Source of the DNA: Mesorhizobium hawassense
Lineage (GTDB): Bacteria; Pseudomonadota; Alphaproteobacteria; Rhizobiales; Rhizobiaceae
NCBI RefSeq assembly: GCF_003289945.1
Contig: NZ_QMBP01000007.1
Location: forward strand, 62,001 to 126,000
Reading direction: 5' to 3'
DNA length: 64,000 nucleotides
Shown: positions 57,498-64,000 of the stretch, piece by piece
Position numbering within the stretch: position 1 is the stretch's first letter
Layout of the letters: each line of letters opens with the position of its first letter
Made by a program: the position numbers and the translations under genes
The notes under the pieces: generated by a model
Seen by the model: the letters and a program-made list of their open reading frames with translations, nothing else
Told to the model about the DNA's origin: nothing
Databases searched by the model: none

Positions 57498-58328
57498 TCA
57501 GGCTGCCTGTGCCGCCCTGCCCTTGAGGTCGATGATGTCGACCGGCACCAGCACGTCAGCGTCGGCCGAAGATTCGGGCAGCACATGCGCCCAGGTCAGG
57601 ATCTCCATGCGGCCGTCGAAATGCTCGACCACCGCCGTGCAGCTCTCCACCCAGTCGCCGGTGTTGATGTACTGCACCTCGCCATAATTCTCGATGGCGG
57701 CATGGTGGATATGGCCGCAGATCACGCCGTCGACATGTGAGCGCCGCGCCTCCTCGGAAAGCACGGTCTGGAACGAGCCGATGAAATTCACCGCCTTCTT
57801 CACCTTGACCTTGGCCCAGGACGAGAACGACCAGTAAGGCAGGCCGAGCAAATGGCGCAGCTTGGTCACCACCCGGTTGATCAGCATCGCCGTGTCATAG
57901 GCATAGTCGCCGAGATAGGCGAGCCAGCGCTGGTTGTGCACCACCGTGTCGAACTGGTCGCCGTGGATGACCAGCAGCCGCCGTCCGTCGGCGGTTTCGT
58001 GGATGGCGCGGTCGGCGACGACGATGCCACCGAAATGCACGCCCTGGAACTGGCGAGCGAATTCGTCGTGGTTGCCGGCGATATAGGTGATCGAGGCGCC
58101 CTTGCGCGCCTTGCGCAGCAGTTTCTGCACCACGTCGTTGTGGCTTTGCGGCCAATGCCAGCTGCGCCGCAGCCGCCAGCCGTCGACGATATCGCCGACC
58201 AGATAGATGATCTCGGCGTCGTGATAGCGCAGGAAGTCGATCAGGAAATCGGCCTTGGCCGCCTTCGAGCCGAGATGCACGTCGGAAATGAACAGGGCGC
58301 GGAAAGTGCGGGGCTCTGGGTCTGACAT
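57498..58328 (-). CDS. UDP-2,3-diacylglucosamine diphosphatase family phosphoesterase
   Basis: The 276-residue calcineurin-like phosphoesterase has the metal-binding blocks FISDVHLGSKAAKAD, YLVGDIVDGW, YIAGNHDEF, VIHGDQFDTV and ICGHIHHAAI, with YINTGDWVESC near the end. It resembles LpxH/LpxI-type enzymes of lipid A synthesis, though alphaproteobacteria usually use LpxI, so the exact role is uncertain. I start at MSDPEPRTFRALF. It is followed by an unexplained in-frame open segment after the stop codon. Confidence 0.85.
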   Translation of the reverse strand: MSDPEPRTFRALFISDVHLGSKAAKADFLIDFLRYHDAEIIYLVGDIVDGWRLRRSWHWPQSHNDVVQKLLRKARKGASITYIAGNHDEFARQFQGVHFGGIVVADRAIHETADGRRLLVIHGDQFDTVVHNQRWLAYLGDYAYDTAMLINRVVTKLRHLLGLPYWSFSSWAKVKVKKAVNFIGSFQTVLSEEARRSHVDGVICGHIHHAAIENYGEVQYINTGDWVESCTAVVEHFDGRMEILTWAHVLPESSADADVLVPVDIIDLKGRAAQAA

Positions 58329-58449
58329 CGCGATTTTACCCTTTGCTTTCGCGTGCCTATGCCCCGATTCATGCAACAACCGTATGACGGTTGCGGTTGG
58401 TCCAGCCCAGGCGCTAGCTTGCGCGCAACGCATTCAGGAGAAAATCACC

Positions 58450-59229
58450 ATGGATCTGGGCATTCGCGGCAAGAAGGCCATCGTCTGCGCCTCGAGCAAG
58501 GGACTGGGGCGCGGCTGCGCGATGGCACTGGCCGAAGCCGGCGTCGACCTCGTCGTCAACGGCCGCAACGCCGAACTCGTGGCCAAGACCGCCAAGGAGA
58601 TCCGCGACCGGTTCGCGGTCAAGGTGACCGAAATCGTCGGCGACGTGTCGAAGCCCGACGTGCAGAAGGCGATCCTTGCCGCCTGCCCCGATCCGGACAT
58701 TCTGGTCAACAACAATGGCGGCCCGCCGCTGCGCGATTTCCGCGAACTCGACCGCACGAAAATCCTCGAAGGCGTGACCCAGAACATGGTGACGCCGATC
58801 GAGCTCATCCAGGCGGTGATCGACGGCATGGCCAGGCGCGGCTTCGGCCGCATCGTCAACATCACCTCGCTGTCCGTCTATGTGCCGATCCCCGGCCTCG
58901 ACCTGTCGTCCGGCGCGCGCGCCGGCCTGACCTCGTTCCTGGCCGGCGTGGCGCGCACCGTCATCGACCGCAACGTCACCATCAACAGCCTGCTGCCGGG
59001 CAAGCTCGACACCGACCGGCTGCGCGGTCCGCATGAGGCTGGCACCCAGGAAGACCCGGCCGCGGCCGCCGCGCGCAAGGCCCGCATCAGCGCCGACGTG
59101 CCGGCAAAACGCCTCGGCACGCCGGAAGAATTCGGCCAGATCTGCGCCTTCCTCTGCTCGGTCCATGCCGGCTACCTGACCGGCCAGAACATCCCGGTCG
59201 ACGGCGGTCTCTACGTCAGCGCGTTCTGA
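58450..59229 (+). CDS. SDR family protein with altered active site
   Basis: The 259-residue protein has the SDR Rossmann start KKAIVCASSKGLGRGCAMAL, NNNGGPPLRDF (the NNAG-like motif) and the C-terminal GQNIPVDGGLYVSAF. The catalytic YxxxK is missing: the aligned segment reads LDLSSGARAGLTSF, with Ser and Arg where Tyr and Lys stand. This subgroup is known in bacteria and may be non-catalytic or use other residues. A AGGAG ribosome site supports the start. Confidence 0.85.
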   Translation: MDLGIRGKKAIVCASSKGLGRGCAMALAEAGVDLVVNGRNAELVAKTAKEIRDRFAVKVTEIVGDVSKPDVQKAILAACPDPDILVNNNGGPPLRDFRELDRTKILEGVTQNMVTPIELIQAVIDGMARRGFGRIVNITSLSVYVPIPGLDLSSGARAGLTSFLAGVARTVIDRNVTINSLLPGKLDTDRLRGPHEAGTQEDPAAAAARKARISADVPAKRLGTPEEFGQICAFLCSVHAGYLTGQNIPVDGGLYVSAF

Positions 59230-59398
59230 GCACTCGGCACCGAGTGTCGGAGGAGTCGCAGAGACCCAGCGCAAAACGCTGAAATAACTCGACGATTCCT
59301 CTTTCGCCAATGTGAACGCCGCGCCCGAGATTTTGGCGTCGCCAAAACGTTGCCGCATGCTAAAAGGCTCCAAAGCAGTATCGCAGGGAGGGGCCGCA

Positions 59399-61723
59399 AT
59401 GGACGGCGAGAGCAAGAAAACGGCCCGGTCGGACCTCGACGAGGCCGCCCTCTTCTTCCACAAGCACCCGACACCGGGAAAGCTCGAGATCCAGGCGACG
59501 AAGCCGCTCGGCAACCAGCGCGACCTGGCGCTGGCCTATTCGCCGGGTGTGGCGGCGCCCTGCCTGGAGATCCGCGACGATCCGGCCACCGCCGCCGACT
59601 ACACGGCGCGCGCCAACCTCGTCGGCGTCGTCTCCAACGGTTCGGCCGTGCTCGGGCTCGGCAATATCGGCCCGCTCGCCTCCAAGCCTGTCATGGAAGG
59701 CAAGGCGGTACTGTTCAAGAAATTCGCCGGCATCGACGTCTTCGACATCGAGATCGACGCGCCCGAGATCGAGCGAATGGTCGAAACCGTCGCCGCGCTC
59801 GAGCCGACCTTCGGCGGCATCAATCTCGAGGACATCAAGGCGCCGGAATGTTTCGAGGTCGAGGAGCGGCTGAAGGCCCGCATGGGCATTCCGGTCTTCC
59901 ACGACGACCAGCACGGCACGGCGATCATCGTCGCCGCCGCTGTGCTCAACGGGCTGGAACTGGCCGGCAAGGCGATTTCGGAGATCAAGATCGTCACCTC
60001 CGGCGCCGGCGCGGCCGCACTCGCCTGCCTCAACCTTCTGGTTTCGCTCGGCGCCAAGGTCGAGAACATCTGGGTCACCGACCGCTTCGGCGTCGCCCAC
60101 AAGGGCCGCGTCGAGGAGATGGATCGCTGGAAAGACCCCTATGTGAAAGACACCGAGGCGCGCACGCTGGCCGACGTCATTCCCGGTGCCGATGTCTTCC
60201 TCGGCCTTTCCGCCGCCGGCGTGCTGAAGCCGGAACTTTTGGCGCATATGGCGCCGAAGCCGCTGATCCTGGCTTTGGCCAATCCCAATCCCGAGATCAT
60301 GCCGGAAGCGGCACGGGCCGCGCGCCCCGACGCCATGATCTGCACCGGGCGCTCGGATTTTCCCAATCAAGTCAACAACGTACTTTGCTTTCCTTACATC
60401 TTCCGCGGCGCGCTCGATTGTGGCGCCAGCGCCATCAACGAGGGGATGAAGATGGCGGCGGTCAGGGCGATCGCCGCCCTTGCCCGCGAGGAGCCGTCGG
60501 ATGTCGCGGCGCGCGCCTATTCCGGCGAGACGCCGATGTTCGGCCCCGATTTCCTGATCCCCTCGCCCTTCGATCCGCGCCTCATCCTGCGCATCGCGCC
60601 GGCAGTGGCCAAGGCTGCCTGCGACACCGGCGTCGCGACACGGCCGATCGCCGATTTCGCCGCCTATATCGACAAGCTGAACCGCTTCGTCTTCCGCTCC
60701 GGCCTGGTGATGAAGCCGGTTTTTTCCTCGGCCAAGGCTTCCAGCGCCAAGCGCGTCATTTATGCCGACGGCGAGGATGAGCGCGTGCTGCGCGCGGCAC
60801 AGGTGGTGCTGGAGGAAGGCATTGCCGAGCCGACCCTGATCGGCCGACCGCATGTCGTGGAGGTCAGGCTGAAGCGTTACGGTCTGCGCATCAAGCCAGG
60901 CGTCGACTTCGCCCTGATCAATCCGGAAGACGATCCGCGCTACCGCCACTATGTCGACCTCCTGATCGAGCTTGCCGGCCGGCGCGGCGTGACGACGGAA
61001 GCCGCCCGCACCATGGTGCGCACCGACAACACGGTCATCGCGGCACTGGCGCTGAAGCGCGGCGATGCGGACGCCATGATCTGCGGCCTCGAGGGCCGCT
61101 TCGAGCGGCATCTGCGCAACGTGACGCTGATCATCGGCCCGCGCGCCGGCATCAAGGACCGGGACCTGTCGACGCTGTCGATGCTGATTTCGCAGCGCGG
61201 CATCATCTTCCTCACCGACACCCATGTCTCGGTCGACCCGACGGCGGAGGAGATCGCCGAAATGACGGTGCTGGCGGCGGAGGAAATCCAGCGCTTCGGC
61301 ATCGAACCGAAGGCGGCGCTGCTGTCGCATTCGGATTTCGGCTCGCGCGATTCTCCGAGTGCGCTGAAGATGCGCCGGGCAGCGGAAATCCTCGGCAGCA
61401 TCGCGCCCGATTTGCAGTGCGACGGCGAGATGCATGCCGACACGGCTCTGTCGGAGCATCTGCGCCAGCGCGTCTATCCGCACTCGCGGCTGAAGGGCGA
61501 GGCCAATCTGCTGGTCTTCCCGAACCTCGATTCGGCCAACATCACGCTGACGGCGCTGCGCGCCATGATGGATGCGCTGCATGTCGGGCCGATCCTGCTC
61601 GGCACCGACAAGCCGGCGCATATCTTGACACCGTCGGTGACCTCGCGCGGCGTCGTCAACATGACCGCGCTTGCCGTCGTCGAGGCGGCGCACAAGGCGC
61701 AGGCGCTCGTCGATCTGGGCTAG
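59399..61723 (+). CDS. maeB: NADP-dependent malic enzyme with phosphotransacetylase-like domain
   Basis: The 774-residue protein has the MaeB two-part structure. The N-terminal malic domain has [27 protein letters not shown] and [13 protein letters not shown] (NADP site). The C-terminal phosphate acetyltransferase-like region (residues 440-770) includes [17 protein letters not shown] and [12 protein letters not shown] and is often regulatory. It decarboxylates malate to pyruvate, making NADPH. The start has a GGGAGGGG ribosome site. Confidence 0.95.
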   Translation: MDGESKKTARSDLDEAALFFHKHPTPGKLEIQATKPLGNQRDLALAYSPGVAAPCLEIRDDPATAADYTARANLVGVVSNGSAVLGLGNIGPLASKPVMEGKAVLFKKFAGIDVFDIEIDAPEIERMVETVAALEPTFGGINLEDIKAPECFEVEERLKARMGIPVFHDDQHGTAIIVAAAVLNGLELAGKAISEIKIVTSGAGAAALACLNLLVSLGAKVENIWVTDRFGVAHKGRVEEMDRWKDPYVKDTEARTLADVIPGADVFLGLSAAGVLKPELLAHMAPKPLILALANPNPEIMPEAARAARPDAMICTGRSDFPNQVNNVLCFPYIFRGALDCGASAINEGMKMAAVRAIAALAREEPSDVAARAYSGETPMFGPDFLIPSPFDPRLILRIAPAVAKAACDTGVATRPIADFAAYIDKLNRFVFRSGLVMKPVFSSAKASSAKRVIYADGEDERVLRAAQVVLEEGIAEPTLIGRPHVVEVRLKRYGLRIKPGVDFALINPEDDPRYRHYVDLLIELAGRRGVTTEAARTMVRTDNTVIAALALKRGDADAMICGLEGRFERHLRNVTLIIGPRAGIKDRDLSTLSMLISQRGIIFLTDTHVSVDPTAEEIAEMTVLAAEEIQRFGIEPKAALLSHSDFGSRDSPSALKMRRAAEILGSIAPDLQCDGEMHADTALSEHLRQRVYPHSRLKGEANLLVFPNLDSANITLTALRAMMDALHVGPILLGTDKPAHILTPSVTSRGVVNMTALAVVEAAHKAQALVDLG

Positions 61724-61745
61724 GCTTCCAGGGATGCCAACCTTC

Positions 61746-62381
61746 TCAGATGGGCGCGAAGCGGAAATGCCCCGCCCGCCTGAAGACATATAGCGTGTCC
61801 TCCTCGCGGGCGCCCTGGCCGATATTGTGGATGACCAGCGGCCGTTCCGGCGCCTCGGTCGAGCGATTGGTCGAGACGATGGCGATATGCGTCAGGTTGC
61901 CGGGCAGCATCTGCGTGACGAGATCGCCCGGCTGGTAATCGGCGGGGTCCTCGCTGACGGCCAGGGAAGCGCCGCGCCGTTCAAAGAACATGGCGAGATT
62001 GGGCACGCGGCGGTGATCTATGTTGGTGTCCGTCGATTTCAGGCCCCAGGCCTTCGGATAGGCGGGGAAATTGGCCGCCATGTCCTCATGCACCAGCCTT
62101 TGCAGGTCTAACCGGAAGGCGCGGCGATAGGCGCGGATCACGACATCCGTGCACACGCCCCGATCCTCAGCGACATCGCCGCCGGGATAAGCGATGCGAG
62201 TGTAAGTCGGATCATAGAGCGTGGTGACGCCGATCTGCTGGCGCGCTGCACCGACCAGCCTGCCAGGCCAGTCTGGCACGGCCCGCGGTTTCGCGGCCAT
62301 GGCGGCGGGCATCACCGCGCACAAGAGGCCGAGCTGTAGTGCGGTTCGACGGGTAATCGCGGTCAACACTGGCCTCGGCAT
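61746..62381 (-). CDS. DUF1287 family protein
   Basis: The 211-residue protein has a signal-like N-terminus (ALQLGLLCAVMPAAMAA) and the DUF1287 core: YDPTYTRIAYPGGDVAEDRGVCTDVVIRAYRRAF, DPADYQPGDLVTQMLPGNLTHIAIVS and VIHNIGQGAREED. The Cys-His arrangement resembles NlpC/P60-like hydrolases, so a periplasmic cell-wall role is possible (inference). An earlier ATG at 62447 would add 22 residues. Confidence 0.85.
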   Translation of the reverse strand: MPRPVLTAITRRTALQLGLLCAVMPAAMAAKPRAVPDWPGRLVGAARQQIGVTTLYDPTYTRIAYPGGDVAEDRGVCTDVVIRAYRRAFRLDLQRLVHEDMAANFPAYPKAWGLKSTDTNIDHRRVPNLAMFFERRGASLAVSEDPADYQPGDLVTQMLPGNLTHIAIVSTNRSTEAPERPLVIHNIGQGAREEDTLYVFRRAGHFRFAPI

Positions 62382-62617
62382 CGCTGGAGCCAGAGGATTT
62401 TCGAAGCCGAATGCGTCTTTTTTGCTCCTTTCGCGTGCAACTTTCATGCACGGGAAGATCTCGCGTGCTTTGTGCAGCGGCGCCGGCGCCGATCCGCCCG
62501 TTCTGTTCAAGGTCGCCCTTGGCTGTGATCAAGGTCGCCTTTGGCTGTAAATTGAGGAAACGGTTAACCGCGAATCCGTTAGCATCCTGGCAGACGTGCG
62601 AGCGGGGTTCTGGCAAA

Positions 62618-63853
62618 ATGGCAGGAGGGCTTAGGCTGACCCACCTTGCGGCGCTGCTTATGGCGCTGGGGGGCTTAGCCGTCGCCGTGTCCGAACCGCA
62701 GGCGGCCTCGCGCACCTGCAGGCAGCTCGAAGCCGAACTCGCGGCAGCGCGCGGCGGCGGTGGAGGCCCCGGCCTCGTCCGCAAATATGACGACGCGATC
62801 GCGCGCCAGCGCGAGCAGCTTGCCAAGGCCCGCGGCCGGGCGAGCGATGCCAGCTGCGGCTTCACGCTGTTTTCGCGCAATGTCAGCCAATGCGCGGCGA
62901 TCAATGCCTCGATCCAGCGCATGAACGCCAATCTCGACACGCTTCAGGCCAAGCGCGAGCGGCTGTCCGCAGGCGGCGGTACGCGGCGCGACCGCAGCCG
63001 TATCCTGGCGGCGCTCGATGCCAATGGCTGCCGCGGCGACGACACCCCGCCGCGCCGTGCTCCGCTTCAGGAGGCCGCTCGCGACAATGGCGTCGGCAAT
63101 CTGTTCGAGCAGCTTTTCGGTCGCCAGGACCAACAGCTGGAAACGCCGGAGGCTCCCGACGGGCCTGATATGGCGGAGGTGCCGCTCGACGATCCGAGCG
63201 TTCGCAACATCCGCCGCGTCATCAACCAGCCGGACGGCATGGACCTGCCGCGCCTCGGCGGCGAGTTCCACACCATGTGCGTGCGCACCTGCGACGGCTA
63301 TTTCTTCCCGATGTCCAACGCCGCTTCCGTCGGCGACTTCGAACGCGACCAGAAGAATTGTGAATCGAGCTGCCCGGGCACCGAGATGCAGGTCTTCTAT
63401 ACGCGCGGCATGGATGACGACGCCGGCAACATGACGTCCTCCGCCGACGGCCGCCCCTACAGCGAGCTGCCGACCGCCTATCTCTACAAGCAGGCCAATT
63501 ATTCGCGGCCGCCGAGTTGCGGCTGCAACGCGCAGGCCGGCAATGGCAATTTCACCATCATCGGCGGCAACCCGCCCAATCCCGAACAATCGCAACCGGA
63601 GGGCGGGGTGGCGCCCTTCATTCCGGTGCCCGCGAACAAGCCCGACCCGGGCGCCGATCCCGAAACGCTTGCCAACGCCCAAGGCGGGCTCGACCAGGAC
63701 GCGATCAAGCGCCTGACCACCAAGGTGCCGGTGTCGCCGGTCTCGATGCTGCCGCCGGATCAGCGCAAGGTCAGGGTCGTCGGGCCAGCGTTCCTTCCCG
63801 ACCCATCAGCGGCAATAGATCTGAAAGCTCCGGCCCCGAAGTCCGCCCCGTGA
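62618..63853 (+). CDS. DUF2865 family secreted protein
   Basis: The 411-residue protein has a signal peptide ([20 protein letters not shown]), then a helical region ([32 protein letters not shown]). The DUF2865 core follows: [57 protein letters not shown], rich in paired cysteines. Such proteins are found in Hyphomicrobiales and are presumed periplasmic or outer-membrane associated. The last 83 bases overlap the convergent gltX gene. Confidence 0.85.
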   Translation: MAGGLRLTHLAALLMALGGLAVAVSEPQAASRTCRQLEAELAAARGGGGGPGLVRKYDDAIARQREQLAKARGRASDASCGFTLFSRNVSQCAAINASIQRMNANLDTLQAKRERLSAGGGTRRDRSRILAALDANGCRGDDTPPRRAPLQEAARDNGVGNLFEQLFGRQDQQLETPEAPDGPDMAEVPLDDPSVRNIRRVINQPDGMDLPRLGGEFHTMCVRTCDGYFFPMSNAASVGDFERDQKNCESSCPGTEMQVFYTRGMDDDAGNMTSSADGRPYSELPTAYLYKQANYSRPPSCGCNAQAGNGNFTIIGGNPPNPEQSQPEGGVAPFIPVPANKPDPGADPETLANAQGGLDQDAIKRLTTKVPVSPVSMLPPDQRKVRVVGPAFLPDPSAAIDLKAPAPKSAP

Positions 63854-64000
63854 GCGCCAGCCGCAACGGCATGAACAGCGGCTTGCCTTTGCGCCCCGTA
63901 GCTTCCTTGATCGCGCCGGTCCAGTCCTTCCAGACCGTGCCGTTCCACGGCTCCTCGGGCAGCACGTCGAACGCCTGATTGAGAAAGTCGCGGTCCTCGC
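63771..64000 (-). CDS. gltX: Glutamate--tRNA ligase, C-terminal end (partial)
   Basis: The visible 76 codons on the minus strand read [20 protein letters not shown], then [20 protein letters not shown] and [20 protein letters not shown], then [14 protein letters not shown] and stop. This is the C-terminal anticodon-binding end of GltX, with the family motif [17 protein letters not shown]. The rest lies outside the window. Its 3' end overlaps the DUF2865 gene by 83 bases. Confidence 0.85.
   Translation of the reverse strand, partial: EDRDFLNQAFDVLPEEPWNGTVWKDWTGAIKEATGRKGKPLFMPLRLALTGRTSGPELSDLLPLMGREGTLARRP

Noticed and set aside
59360..61789. An 809-codon open frame antisense to maeB
   Set aside because: Composition (Arg/Asp/His/Gln-rich) is the usual shadow of a GC-rich gene; maeB on the plus strand has clear motifs.

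Overview
The window is a chromosomal segment from a high-GC alphaproteobacterium of the order Hyphomicrobiales, most likely Mesorhizobium or a close Phyllobacteriaceae relative. This rests on gene content: CckA, a growth-pole-ring (GPR)-like giant protein, a DksA with a reduced zinc finger, the urea ABC transporter urtABCDE, an Mla-type lipid transport operon, a DUF2865 protein, and GTTC-N7-GTTC SOS boxes. I see no rRNA, tRNA, CRISPR array, insertion sequence or phage gene. Apart from a few small lower-GC or immunity-like genes the composition is uniform, so this looks like core chromosome.

Layout. 1-5.4 kb: end of a SulP-type permease, a ParB-like nuclease domain protein, an AraC regulator, a VOC protein, MarC, an orphan small gene, OsmC and DUF2306. 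5.4-13.8 kb: ssb and uvrA, each with an SOS box, around an ArsR/AHSA1 pair and a ClpP paralogue; then an Imm50-like/DUF302/GNAT overlapping set and DUF72. 14-21.4 kb: a diguanylate cyclase, then urtABCDE behind a near-consensus sigma-54 promoter. 21.7-26.2 kb: a GMC oxidoreductase with its Tat-type small subunit, a VOC protein, an RHH protein and a purine nucleoside phosphorylase. 26.3-34.7 kb: cckA, a FliO-like protein, dksA, a SixA phosphatase, YcjX and YcjF, and small secreted proteins. 35-43.8 kb: a CPA2 antiporter, folP-folB-folK, a DUF922 protease, a DHA2 drug exporter, a ferredoxin and ferredoxin reductase pair, and an Hpt protein. 44-50.5 kb: a 2135-residue coiled-coil protein resembling Agrobacterium GPR. 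50.6-55 kb: an Imm1-like orphan and an mlaEFD-lipoprotein operon. 55-64 kb: a dipeptide epimerase/DgcA-like enzyme, an MFS transporter, an LpxH-like phosphoesterase, an SDR, the malic enzyme maeB, DUF1287, DUF2865 and the 3' end of gltX.

Functional links. Several genes bear on envelope growth and the cell cycle: the CckA kinase, the Hpt protein next to the GPR-like protein, the Mla lipid transporter, the LpxH-like enzyme and the GGDEF protein. ssb and uvrA share SOS control. The urt operon has the sigma-54 promoter expected for nitrogen-limited urea uptake, plus hairpins between urtA and urtB that could set a high binding-protein to permease ratio. The most unusual non-coding signal is a three-copy palindromic element of about 143-210 bp. 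Its right arm starts at the stop codon of a minus-strand gene in all three copies, and its two arms vary together between copies. The most unusual coding signal is the GPR repeat array: 20 units of exactly 36 or 29 residues, the two lengths differing by one heptad.
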